Source: Prevotellaceae bacterium UBA4301 (GTDB lineage Bacteria > Bacteroidota > Bacteroidia > Bacteroidales > Bacteroidaceae). From it: a DNA stretch of 25,314 nt. The position numbers were made by a program, and so were the translations under genes. The stretch spans positions 1 through 25,314 of the forward strand of contig DGUV01000069.1 in the NCBI GenBank assembly GCA_002395775.1, read 5' to 3'. The notes beneath the pieces were generated by a model. The model was not told the origin of the DNA and did not search any database. It saw nothing but the letters and a program-made list of their open reading frames with translations. The first letter of the stretch is position 1. Every line of letters begins with the position of its first letter. Positions 6,238-14,550 of this stretch are shown here, one piece after another.

Positions 6238-8061
6238 TCATCGGAACAGCTTTTCAAGCGTTTCGTGAGGCAATATCGTCACTATTGTCTTGCCATCAGG
6301 GGCGTAGTTCGGTTCGCTTTGCTGGAACAATTCATCGACCAGATTCTCCATTTCCTGCTGCGTAAGTACGTTCCCAACGGGTATGGCTGCATCCTGAGCC
6401 ATGGCCAACGCCATGCGATGATGAAGTTCGTCTTCCATCTTTTGTCCGCCCTCCTTCAGGGTCTCAATGATATCGGTCAGCAGTTGCCGGGGTTCTATGC
6501 CTTCCACACCTGCGGGTATGCCCTGAACCGAATAGCTCCCACCGCCCAGCGAAGAGAACTCAAAGCCCAGCGTGCGCAGTTCGTCCTGAATTTCCTCCAA
6601 CAGCGGAGCGTCGGACATGGAGAACTGCACCAGCTCCGGGAAGAGCAAACCCTGAGAGGGGGCTGGCTGGCCACTCAGGAAATTCCTATACTTATTATAT
6701 AATATGCGCGTATGCGCGCGATGCTGATCAACAATCATCAGGCCCGAGCGCACCTCCGTAACGATGTACTGCCCCCGATACTGATAGTGCTGGGCACTGC
6801 GCTCGATGTCCGAAATGCCCATTTGCTCGTCAAAGGTATCACTCCCCTGCGAAGGCGGAACGACGAGACTGTCATCATGCTCATCGGGATAGAGCATCTG
6901 CCAGTCGCGGGGAACCTCCCTGCGCTGTACGGAGGAATTCCTAAAGGGGTTGTAGCCTTCATCCACATTGATGCGGGGAGCAGATACCGGGGAGGCCTTT
7001 GAGGAAGCGGGATTGTAAACGGGAATGTCCTGAGGTTTTCCTTCCACATCGAAGTCGATGGTAGGCACAGCATTGAAACGGCCCAACGACTCCTTCACGG
7101 CCGCCAGGATGATTTGCCAGATGGCCAGTTCGTTCTCAAACTTTATCTCCGTCTTCGTTGGATGGATGTTGACGTCTATCGTTGCCGGTTCCACCTGCAT
7201 GAAAAGGAAGTATGGCACCTGCTCCGTGGGCGGTATGAGACCTTCGAAAGCCTCCTGAACGGCCTTATGGAAATAGGGATGCCGCATGTAGCGCCCATTG
7301 ATGAAGAAGAATTGCCGGGCACCCTTCTTGCGCGCAGCCTCTGGCTTTCCCACATAGCCATGGAGCGAACACAGGCTGGTATCAACATCCACGCTCAGCA
7401 GTTGCTCGCCAACCTTCTTTCCGAAGAGGGCACCAATGCGCTGTTTGTGTGATTCGGGAAGCAGTGTGGTCATCAGGTGGTCGTTATGTGTGAAAGTGAA
7501 ATGCAGGTGAGGGTTCACCAAGGCCACCCTTTCAAACTCTTGTATGATGTTGGAGAGTTCCGTCTGGTTGCTCTTCAGGAACTTTCGCCGGGCCGGCACA
7601 TTATAGAAGAGGTTCTGCACCATGAAATTGCTGCCCACCGGACAGTTGTCAATTTCCTGGGACACCACTCTCCCACCCTCTATGGTCAGGCAGGTTCCCA
7701 ATTCACTGTCAGCCGCATGGGTGCGCAGCACCACCTGGGCGACAGCAGCAATACTGGGCAAGGCCTCTCCACGGAAACCCATAGTCGTCAGACTGAACAG
7801 GTCCTCGGCTTGGGTAATCTTGCTCGTGGCATGACGCTCAAAGGCCAAACGGGCATCCGTCTCCGACATGCCCTTGCCATCGTCGATGACCTGAATGGAT
7901 GTGCGACCGGCATCAACCACGGAAACGTCGATACGACGGGCTCCCGCATCGACCGAATTCTCCAACAGTTCCTTGATTACTGAGGAAGGCCGCTGAATGA
8001 CCTCGCCTGCAGCAATCTGGTTGGCCACCGAGTCTGGCAAAAGATGAATGATGTCTGCCAT
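6238..8061 (-). CDS. mutL: DNA mismatch repair protein MutL
   Basis: Matchmaker ATPase of methyl-independent mismatch repair; it couples MutS recognition to incision. It has 607 residues. The GHKL ATPase domain is complete: KELLENSVDAG at 30-40 with catalytic Glu34, DDGKGMS at 60-66, ATSKI at 78-82 and GFRGEALPSI at 95-104. The transducer domain (about 200-330) contains FFFINGRYMRHPYF and DVNIHPTKTEIKF. After a Pro/Ser-rich linker (330-420) comes a C-terminal dimerisation domain. The place where endonuclease MutLs have DQHAxxExxxxE reads DQHRAHTRILYN (445-456), so both Glu residues are absent, and the later CPHGRP-like site reads APDGKT (587-592). The protein therefore looks non-nucleolytic. 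It is the last gene of the guaB-to-mutL run, 16 bases after the small membrane-protein gene. Confidence 0.96.
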   Translation of the reverse strand: MADIIHLLPDSVANQIAAGEVIQRPSSVIKELLENSVDAGARRIDVSVVDAGRTSIQVIDDGKGMSETDARLAFERHATSKITQAEDLFSLTTMGFRGEALPSIAAVAQVVLRTHAADSELGTCLTIEGGRVVSQEIDNCPVGSNFMVQNLFYNVPARRKFLKSNQTELSNIIQEFERVALVNPHLHFTFTHNDHLMTTLLPESHKQRIGALFGKKVGEQLLSVDVDTSLCSLHGYVGKPEAARKKGARQFFFINGRYMRHPYFHKAVQEAFEGLIPPTEQVPYFLFMQVEPATIDVNIHPTKTEIKFENELAIWQIILAAVKESLGRFNAVPTIDFDVEGKPQDIPVYNPASSKASPVSAPRINVDEGYNPFRNSSVQRREVPRDWQMLYPDEHDDSLVVPPSQGSDTFDEQMGISDIERSAQHYQYRGQYIVTEVRSGLMIVDQHRAHTRILYNKYRNFLSGQPAPSQGLLFPELVQFSMSDAPLLEEIQDELRTLGFEFSSLGGGSYSVQGIPAGVEGIEPRQLLTDIIETLKEGGQKMEDELHHRMALAMAQDAAIPVGNVLTQQEMENLVDELFQQSEPNYAPDGKTIVTILPHETLEKLFR

Positions 8062-8077
8062 ATCAACCTGTCTGCTT

Positions 8078-8365
8078 CTACAACCGGCCCATGACGATGT
8101 ATCGCCAGATGAGCAACAACACCAATATCAGTATCAAGGCCAACGGCCATGACAGTTTATGTTCGCGCTCACTTGCCCGACGAGCATGTGGGGTGAACTT
8201 GGAGAACTGCCCCTTGAACTTGTCGGGGTCGATATCATCGGCCGGCAACTCCCCCATTTCACGTTTAACGTCACGAACCAACTTGTCAAGCCGGTCCTTC
8301 CGTTCACTGGTGTACATACTGATTCGTCTGTACTTCCGTGGTTCTCGAGTTTGAAACATTCCCAT
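8078..8365 (-). CDS. Small tail-anchored membrane protein, function unknown
   Basis: 95-residue protein beginning MGMFQTREPRKYRRISMYTS. The N-terminal 70 residues are highly charged with a helical, heptad-like stretch (TSERKDRLDKLVRDVKREMG), then an FTPHARR segment, and residues 72-90 form one hydrophobic helix (WPLALILILVLLLIW) with a short tail, so it is probably anchored in the inner membrane with the charged part in the cytoplasm. Small proteins of this build starting M(G/P)MFQT occur across Bacteroidales in this position, but I know of no assigned function. The reading frame extends 34 codons farther upstream (to 8467) across the end of the preceding gene; the ATG at 8365 (or 8359) is preferred because it gives the family N-terminus and leaves a 25-base gap. 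Confidence 0.8.
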   Translation of the reverse strand: MGMFQTREPRKYRRISMYTSERKDRLDKLVRDVKREMGELPADDIDPDKFKGQFSKFTPHARRASEREHKLSWPLALILILVLLLIWRYIVMGRL

Positions 8366-8390
8366 GATGTGTGAAGCTTTCTTTGTTACT

Positions 8391-10055
8391 TTATTCCACC
8401 ACCACCCGTTGCGGCCCGCCATCGGATGTCCCCGACAGTTTCTGTCTGGGTGCGGCATGCCGGACACTCTCCTTCAACTCCGTACCTGCTTTCTTGGAGC
8501 GCCAGTTGAAGATGTCCTCCTTGCTGACCGGGCGGACATAGTCGAACCAGGCAAAGTTCTCGAGATACAGCTGATTGGAGGGTATCTGGAAGGGATTATA
8601 CATCACATGTGTGGACTCCGGCATCCATATCTTTTGAATCTTCTTGTCCTTAAAGTATGCCTTCAACTGACTGCTTTCCGCATGATTCATGCCTATCATG
8701 AGCGAATCGTCGTCGAAGATGAAATAATTGACATAGACATTCATGTCAGCCACCGTCAGATAGGGTTCCTTACCCTTAAAGTAGAGATGCATCTCCTTGC
8801 TTGCCACCTGATTGTAGCGAACCGAGTCGAGCCGTTCCACCGAAAGGGCCTGATTTATCACATAGACGCTGTCTATCGTCGAATCATTTCGCCAAGCCTT
8901 GATTTCCTCGCCAAGCAGTTGCTGACCTTGCTGCCAGACAATCGGGTCCTTGTACATCGTGGTACAGGAGTCGCGACCGTCATAGACCATAGAGTCGCAC
9001 ACGGCCTGAATGTCAACGCGGTAGGCACGCACATGGTGATAGGCATGTATCATCCGATACATGCTGTCCGTGTTGATGTAGAAGGTCTTGAGGAACAGGG
9101 AGTCGGCATGGACATAGCCGGTATCACGCTGCGAATAGTCTATCAGCACGGCACTGTCGGCGGCTTCGGCATATCCGTGTTTGTCATCATAAAGGACATA
9201 ATTGCCCTTGAACATGTTCTTGTTGAGCGTATCCGTATAGATGACATTTCCAAAAGCCTTGCCCACAGAGTCCTTGGCATTCCAGCACACGCTGTCGCCC
9301 ACCAAAGCCTTGTAGCCGTTTTGCAGGATGGAGCGGTCCAACAGATACGATTCGTCGCTGTTGGAATTATAGTATCCGTCTTCCGTGTAGATGTGATTAC
9401 TCCCGTTGTCGATGTTGCTCGGCCCCTTGACATGGGCAACTCCCGTGCGGGAATTGAAGTGGAGGGTGTCACTGATTAGGACCGAACGGGCCTCCTTGGG
9501 GGGACGTGGATTGACCAGTCGGACATTGTAGTTGAATACGGCCTCGCGCGTCGTCGGGCTGTATTCTCCCCAGTCGCTTGTCAGTTCATTGTCCTTGTCA
9601 ACCAGTCTTCCGCCTTCGAAGAAGTAGCCCAAGTCATAGAGCCGGTCATAATCCATCGAATCGGCGTAAAGCGTAGATTCCCGATGGCGAAGCACCACAT
9701 TCTTCCGCACACGGGCCATCTGGTCGAGTCCGTCATAATACAGGATATCGCCCACCAACGACAAGGTGTCGCCCTGTCGCATCCGGACATGGCCAAAGGC
9801 ATCAAACGAGTTGGTGGCTTCGTAGAAGAGGGCACTATCACAATACATCAGCGTCCCTTCGTGGTCAAACTGCACATTTCCCACCAGAAATTGGGCGGTG
9901 GGATGCATGCGCTGATTGAAATAAAGACGGTCGGCATGCAAGAGATGGACGCGCGAGTCCGAAGGCTTGCGATCCCGTTTCCGCGCAGGGGCCATTGTCA
10001 TTGACAGGGCCAGCAAAGCAAACGAGCAGAGGAGTATCGTCCTGCAGCTTTTCAT
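8391..10055 (-). CDS. OstA/LptA-like periplasmic protein
   Basis: 554-residue secreted protein with an N-terminal signal sequence (MKSCRTILLCSFALLALSMT). Repeated stretches of the form 'D-x-L-x-Y' and 'GNVxxxxxGxxMxCDSA' (for example LVGNVQFDHEGTLMYCDSAL near 58-77, VGDILYYDGLDQMARVRKN near 101-119, KNMFKGNYVLYDD later) are typical of the OstA-N/LptA beta-jellyroll used in lipopolysaccharide transport across the periplasm. Bacteroidetes carry such long OstA-like proteins with several jellyroll units. The protein is much longer than E. coli LptA (about 185 residues), so a direct LptA equivalence should not be assumed. The stop lies 25 bases before the small membrane-protein gene, and the start is 19 bases after the SurA-like gene, so it is in one operon with two periplasmic isomerases, which fits outer-membrane biogenesis. 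Confidence 0.82.
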   Translation of the reverse strand: MKSCRTILLCSFALLALSMTMAPARKRDRKPSDSRVHLLHADRLYFNQRMHPTAQFLVGNVQFDHEGTLMYCDSALFYEATNSFDAFGHVRMRQGDTLSLVGDILYYDGLDQMARVRKNVVLRHRESTLYADSMDYDRLYDLGYFFEGGRLVDKDNELTSDWGEYSPTTREAVFNYNVRLVNPRPPKEARSVLISDTLHFNSRTGVAHVKGPSNIDNGSNHIYTEDGYYNSNSDESYLLDRSILQNGYKALVGDSVCWNAKDSVGKAFGNVIYTDTLNKNMFKGNYVLYDDKHGYAEAADSAVLIDYSQRDTGYVHADSLFLKTFYINTDSMYRMIHAYHHVRAYRVDIQAVCDSMVYDGRDSCTTMYKDPIVWQQGQQLLGEEIKAWRNDSTIDSVYVINQALSVERLDSVRYNQVASKEMHLYFKGKEPYLTVADMNVYVNYFIFDDDSLMIGMNHAESSQLKAYFKDKKIQKIWMPESTHVMYNPFQIPSNQLYLENFAWFDYVRPVSKEDIFNWRSKKAGTELKESVRHAAPRQKLSGTSDGGPQRVVVE

Positions 10056-10074
10056 TTATCTATGATGAAGAATC

Positions 10075-11484
10075 CTACTTTACCCATCCTGGGTACTCAA
10101 AATCACAATCGCGCCAATCCTCATGGATGCGTATGTATGTGGTCTTCTGCTTGTTGCGTATCCACTCGTCGATGAGGTTCTCCTTCTTCTTGTTCAGGAC
10201 AATCTCCCTCAGCACCTGGAAATCCTCAGAAATGCTGGCACGGTGGGTCTTTATGCGGCTCTTGAGCTTCGCAATGGCACACACCGTCTTCGTCTGCTTG
10301 TTCATCATCTTGAATGGTTTCGATATCTCGCCCACTTCCAAGCCTTCCACGACGCGTGCCAGCTCGGGTGAGATATTGGCCAGTTCGCTCATCTCAAACT
10401 TTGAGGTCTGCATCAGAGTCCCATCTGACTTACGTTTCTGATTGGTCATCAGGCCACGGTTGTTGCGCGTGTCCTTGTCGTCGCTAATCCATGTAGCGCC
10501 GTCCTCGAAGGTGAATTTCTCGCTACGGATGTCGTCGGCAATCGAGTCGAGCCGCAACATAGCCTTCTCCACATCGGCCTGTGCCACAACGGGCTTGCGC
10601 AGGATGTGCCTAACCTTTATCTTGTCACCTCGCTTGTCTATCAGCTGGATGATGTGGAATCCGTATTCCGACTCCACCACCTTCGACACCTTCTTGGGGT
10701 CGGTCAGGCTGAAGGCCACATTGGCAAAGGCAGGGTCCAGTTCTCCCTTTCCCATATAGGGCAGCTCGCCACCTTGCAACTTGGTCTCCGTATCCTCGCT
10801 ATTTAGGATGGCCAGCGTGGAGAACGGCATTCCGCCATTGGTCACACGGTCGGCCATGCCACGCAGTTCTTCCTTCACGCGGTTGATTTCCTCGTCTGGG
10901 ATGTTGGGTTGCTGGACTAGAATCTCCACCTCCACTTGTGTGGGAATCAATGGCAGCGAATCCTCAGGAATGTCCTTAAAATACCTGCGCACCTCAGCCG
11001 GACTTACCTTCACGTCCTCTGTCAGTTTCTCACGCATTCTTTCCACCGTGAGTTCGTCCTTGTAACGGTCATGCAACTCCTCCCGAATCTGCGACATGGG
11101 CATGGACATGTATTCCTCCAGCTTCTCCTTACTGCCAGCTGTCATCACCCACTCGTTGATGCGATTGTCAACATAGTTGTTCACCTGGGCTTCAGTGACT
11201 TCGATGCTGTCGATGACGGCCTGGTGCATGAACAGTTTTTGTATGGCCAGACGTTCCGGAATCACGCAATAGGGATTCCCCTTTATCTGTGACCACGACG
11301 GGTCGCGGCGCAGGCCTTCGACATCGCTCTTCAGTATGGCCTCATCGCCCACTACCCAGATGACTTCGTCAACGACATTGTTTTGCGCCCTTACTGCGCC
11401 AAGCTGAATATTGAGCGTCGAGAACCGAAAGTCGATGACACCCACGAGCACCACCAACAATGATATGATCTTCTTTGTCTTCAT
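10075..11484 (-). CDS. surA: SurA-like periplasmic peptidyl-prolyl isomerase/chaperone
   Basis: 469-residue periplasmic chaperone of the SurA type, which escorts unfolded outer-membrane proteins to the Bam complex. After the signal region (MKTKKIISLLVVLVGV, with AQN near 33-35 as likely cleavage area) comes the SurA N-terminal domain: VVDEVIWVVGDEAILKSDVE at 37-56, then a helical part to about 170. Parvulin domain 1 spans about 183-285 (GGELPYMGKGELDPAFANVA, then VVESEYGFHIIQLIDKRGDK), and a second, more degenerate parvulin domain begins at VRHILRKP (291). The ATG at 11484 is separated by one base from the TAA of the upstream isomerase, which suggests translational coupling. Oddly, residues 17-31 between the hydrophobic core and the cleavage site form an extra polar stretch (see finding). 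Confidence 0.9.
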   Translation of the reverse strand: MKTKKIISLLVVLVGVIDFRFSTLNIQLGAVRAQNNVVDEVIWVVGDEAILKSDVEGLRRDPSWSQIKGNPYCVIPERLAIQKLFMHQAVIDSIEVTEAQVNNYVDNRINEWVMTAGSKEKLEEYMSMPMSQIREELHDRYKDELTVERMREKLTEDVKVSPAEVRRYFKDIPEDSLPLIPTQVEVEILVQQPNIPDEEINRVKEELRGMADRVTNGGMPFSTLAILNSEDTETKLQGGELPYMGKGELDPAFANVAFSLTDPKKVSKVVESEYGFHIIQLIDKRGDKIKVRHILRKPVVAQADVEKAMLRLDSIADDIRSEKFTFEDGATWISDDKDTRNNRGLMTNQKRKSDGTLMQTSKFEMSELANISPELARVVEGLEVGEISKPFKMMNKQTKTVCAIAKLKSRIKTHRASISEDFQVLREIVLNKKKENLIDEWIRNKQKTTYIRIHEDWRDCDFEYPGWVK

Positions 11485-11485
11485 T

Positions 11486-12907
11486 TTAATGTTTGTTCAC
11501 CGTATTGAGCACTTCCGGATAGACTTCCACCTCATACTTACGGCGCAAGCCTTCCACAAACGTGCGGTCACACTCTGCCTGATAATCGGTAACCACCTGG
11601 CTACTGATGTCGGTCCACTCTTGAGGTCCTTTCTTCAGTTTGCGACCGATGATGGCAGCATAGGGATAACCCTTACGGACACGTGTCTTACCTTCCCTTA
11701 CCTTGTGAACCAGCGAATCCACAACGGCATGCTCGCCCTTGGCATAGAGGCGGGGCTGTTCCATGCGCACGGTGATGCTGTCCTTGTTGAAGGCATCGCG
11801 AACCGTCTTCGTCCAATCGGCCTCATCCACGCCCTTCAGCAGTTTCTTCACCTTCTTCACATCGGCCTTGTTCTGGGCATAATATACCATGCCACGATAA
11901 TGGGGAGTGTCCCAGGCGTACTTCTTCTTGTTTTCCTTGAAGTAGCGCTCCAGGGCTGCCGTGTCCGAAGCTGCAGGGTCCCAGATGCGGGTCTTACTGA
12001 TTTCGTACAGCAACAGTCCATCATGATATTCCTGCACCAGATACTTCAGTTCCATGTCCTGGGCACACAGGCGCTCGGTTTCGGCATCCAGCAACTGCTC
12101 GGGAGTGAGTCCGCGCGCTGCAGCAATGCTGTCCGTGGCCTTCTGGGCCAGACGCTCCCCCATCCCACGGGACTCCAGGAAGCGCTGTATCTGTGGTTTC
12201 AGTTCTTCATAAGGCTCCAGCTGTTTCTGGTCCACAAGCTTCACAATGTGATAGCCCACTGTGGAAAGGAAGGGAGCCGATGTTTCGCCTTTCTTCAGGT
12301 CATACATAACCTTTTCAAACTCAGGCACCAATTGCCCGGGGCCAAACCAAGTGAGCTCGCCGCCGCGCTGGGCCGACTGAGGGTCTTCGGAACAGGTCTT
12401 GGCCAGCTCGGCAAAGTCACTGCCCGACTGCAGAGCCTGATAGATGCTGTCGATGCGGGCCTTCTTCACGGCCTGCTCCTCGGCAGTGCTCTTTTGGGGC
12501 ACACGCAGGAAGATGTGGGCAGGCAGACGCAAGTCGTGCCCGTTCAGTTGCTTCAGCATACCGTCGTAATATCCACGCACCTCTGCCTCCTCAGCCCCCT
12601 GGGGGACGAGCATCGGGCGTATCTGCTGGTCACGATAAGTGCGGAATTCGTCACGAAAACTGCTGGCCGTGTCCATCTTGGCATCCTCGGCAGCCTTCAC
12701 CTTCAACTTATAGTTGATAAACAACTGAACGTATTCCTCCAAATCTTTCTTGTCGATGACGTTCTCCGAGTTGTTCTTGTTGTAATTGTACTCAAACTCG
12801 CTGCGGGTGACGGGCACACCTGCGATTTTCATTACTACGGGGTCGTCCTGAGCAAGCATGGGAATGCAGACGGCCAGTTGTAAAAGGAAAAGCCCTATAC
12901 GTTTCAT
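11486..12907 (-). CDS. Second SurA/PpiC-type peptidyl-prolyl isomerase
   Basis: 473-residue secreted isomerase, distinct from the neighbouring SurA-like protein. The signal peptide is MKRIGLFLLQLAVCIPMLAQ. A SurA-N-like helical part (SEFEYNYNKNNSENVIDKKD, then YVQLFINYKLKVKAAEDAKM) is followed by a parvulin domain at about 120-225 with LPAHIFLRVP, GGELTWFGPGQLVPEFEKVM and LSTVGYHIVKLVDQKQ. The remaining 240 residues are mostly helical, with repeated lysine-rich segments. The start at 12907 is an ATG; a TTG 18 bases upstream lies in intergenic repeat sequence and was not used. It follows guaB after a 105-base spacer with no recognisable promoter, so it may be transcribed from the guaB promoter. 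Tandem isomerase genes of this kind probably share the job of outer-membrane protein folding. Confidence 0.88.
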   Translation of the reverse strand: MKRIGLFLLQLAVCIPMLAQDDPVVMKIAGVPVTRSEFEYNYNKNNSENVIDKKDLEEYVQLFINYKLKVKAAEDAKMDTASSFRDEFRTYRDQQIRPMLVPQGAEEAEVRGYYDGMLKQLNGHDLRLPAHIFLRVPQKSTAEEQAVKKARIDSIYQALQSGSDFAELAKTCSEDPQSAQRGGELTWFGPGQLVPEFEKVMYDLKKGETSAPFLSTVGYHIVKLVDQKQLEPYEELKPQIQRFLESRGMGERLAQKATDSIAAARGLTPEQLLDAETERLCAQDMELKYLVQEYHDGLLLYEISKTRIWDPAASDTAALERYFKENKKKYAWDTPHYRGMVYYAQNKADVKKVKKLLKGVDEADWTKTVRDAFNKDSITVRMEQPRLYAKGEHAVVDSLVHKVREGKTRVRKGYPYAAIIGRKLKKGPQEWTDISSQVVTDYQAECDRTFVEGLRRKYEVEVYPEVLNTVNKH

Positions 12908-12912
12908 CACAT

Positions 12913-13012
12913 TATCAATTTTCAATTATCCATTATTCATTCTTGCGCCGCTTCTCTACGCAAGCGTCACTGCTGCGCAGATGCCGAGCGGTCAATTGTC
13001 CATTCTCAATTC
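12913..13012. repeat. Composite intergenic repeat (REP/BIME-like) in the guaB–isomerase spacer
   Basis: Two AATTGA-rich strings (about 12913-12940 and 12991-13012) in the same orientation flank a G/C-rich core. The core holds an inverted repeat CTTGCG/CGCAAG (12942-12947 and 12959-12964) and the palindrome CTGCGCAG (12973-12980). The A/T words resemble those at 538-566. The layout looks like a dispersed, palindrome-bearing repeat rather than unique spacer. Confidence 0.5.
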
Positions 13013-14491
13013 TCACTGCGGCCGGCTATAGTTGGGTGCCTCGCTGGTGATGGTCACATCGTGGGGATGACTCTCCAGCACACCAGCATTGGTGATGCGC
13101 ACGAAACGGGCATGGTGCAAGTCCTCGATGCTGGCGGCACCGCAATATCCCATACCCGAACGCAAACCGCCCATCAACTGATAGATGACCTCCTGCACCG
13201 TACCCTTGTAGGGGACACGACCGGCGATACCTTCGGGCACAAGCTTCTTGGCATCCTTCACGTTGCCCTGGAAGTAACGGTCCTTCGAACCACACTCCAT
13301 GGCCTCGAGCGAACCCATTCCGCGGTACGACTTGAACTTACGTCCGTTGTAGATGATGGTGTCGCCCGGCGACTCCTCGGTGCCGGCAATCAGCGAACCT
13401 ATCATGACGCTGTAGCCGCCGGCGGCCAAAGCCTTCACCACATCGCCCGAATAGCGCAGACCGCCATCGGCTATCAGGGGCACACCGGTCCCTGCCAGAG
13501 CGCTGGCCACATCATAGACAGCCGACAACTGGGGCACGCCCACACCGGCCACCACACGCGTGGTGCAGATGCTGCCGGGGCCAATGCCCACCTTCACGCC
13601 GTCGGCACCAGCCTCAACCAGCATGCGGGCAGCCTCGCCCGTGGCCACATTGCCCACCACGATGTCCACATCCTTGAAACGAGCCTTGGCTTCGCGGAGC
13701 TTTTCTATCACGAATTTCGAATGTCCGTGGGCGGTATCAATCACGATAGCATCGGCACCAGCCTCAACCAGGGCGGCCATGCGCTCCAGTGTGTCGTTCG
13801 TCACGCCCACTCCTGCGGCCACGCGCAAGCGGCCCTTCTCGTCCTTGCATGCCATGGGTTTGTCCTTGGCTTTGGTGATGTCCTTGTAGGTAATCAGGCC
13901 CACCAAACGATACTGGTCGTCCACCACGGGCAGTTTCTCTATCTTATTCTTCTGCAGAATCTGTGCAGCAGCGGCCAAGTCGGTCTTCTGGTGAGTCGTC
14001 ACCAGGTTCTCACTGGTCATCACTTCGGCAATGGGGCGCGAGATGTTCTGCTCGAAACGCAGGTCGCGGTTGGTCACAATGCCCACGAGCTTGCGGTCGG
14101 CATCCACCACGGGTATGCCACCAATGTGGTATTCGGCCATCAAGGCCAGCGCATCAGCCACCGTCTTTTCGCGACGAATGGTCACGGGGTCGTAGATCAT
14201 GCCGTTCTCGGCTCGCTTCACGATAGCCACCTGACGGGCTTGTTCCTCGATGCTCATGTTCTTGTGGATGACGCCAATGCCACCTTCGCGTGCAATGGCT
14301 ATTGCCATCGTCGATTCAGTCACCGTGTCCATAGCAGCCGAGATAAAGGGAATCTTCAGCTCAATGTTTCTTGAAAACCGAGTGGTGAGATCTACTGTCC
14401 GGGGGAGCACCTCGGAATAAGCTGGTACCAACAATACGTCGTCATAAGTTAATCCGTCCATGACAACTCTGTCTTCGATAAATGATGCCAT
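13013..14491 (-). CDS. guaB: Inosine-5'-monophosphate dehydrogenase
   Basis: Oxidises IMP to XMP with NAD+, the first committed step to GMP. It is 492 residues, standard length. The TIM-barrel starts with LTYDDVLLVPAYSEVLPR (14-31). Two CBS domains are inserted at about 95-205 (MIYDPVTIRREKTVADALAL, then VTNRDLRF and VGLITYKDI), where purine nucleotides bind and regulate the enzyme. The catalytic loop is GIGPGSICTTRVVAG with Cys309, and the flap region has GMGSLEAM and VPEGIAGRVPYKG. The start ATG at 14491 gives MASFIEDRVVMDGLTYDDVL. A perfect promoter lies at 14520-14550, and farther upstream is a 71-bp tandem duplication. The gene opens the run of isomerases, OstA-like protein and mutL. Confidence 0.98.
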   Translation of the reverse strand: MASFIEDRVVMDGLTYDDVLLVPAYSEVLPRTVDLTTRFSRNIELKIPFISAAMDTVTESTMAIAIAREGGIGVIHKNMSIEEQARQVAIVKRAENGMIYDPVTIRREKTVADALALMAEYHIGGIPVVDADRKLVGIVTNRDLRFEQNISRPIAEVMTSENLVTTHQKTDLAAAAQILQKNKIEKLPVVDDQYRLVGLITYKDITKAKDKPMACKDEKGRLRVAAGVGVTNDTLERMAALVEAGADAIVIDTAHGHSKFVIEKLREAKARFKDVDIVVGNVATGEAARMLVEAGADGVKVGIGPGSICTTRVVAGVGVPQLSAVYDVASALAGTGVPLIADGGLRYSGDVVKALAAGGYSVMIGSLIAGTEESPGDTIIYNGRKFKSYRGMGSLEAMECGSKDRYFQGNVKDAKKLVPEGIAGRVPYKGTVQEVIYQLMGGLRSGMGYCGAASIEDLHHARFVRITNAGVLESHPHDVTITSEAPNYSRPQ

Positions 14492-14519
14492 ATCTTATGG
14501 GGTTAAGTTATTTTGCCTG

Positions 14520-14550
14520 CAAAGATACGATTAAGTGAGCGAAATACAAA
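14520..14550 (-). promoter_or_regulatory. guaB promoter
   Basis: On the minus strand TTTG (14547-14550), exactly 19 bases, then TATCTTTG (14520-14527). The block at 14515-14542 is almost identical to the tig promoter at 20301-20328 (27 of 28 positions), well beyond the consensus boxes. Confidence 0.85.

Noticed and set aside
12908..12925. TTG start at 12925 for the second isomerase
   Set aside because: It lies in the intergenic A/T repeat and would put a polar stretch before the signal peptide; the ATG at 12907 begins a normal signal peptide.
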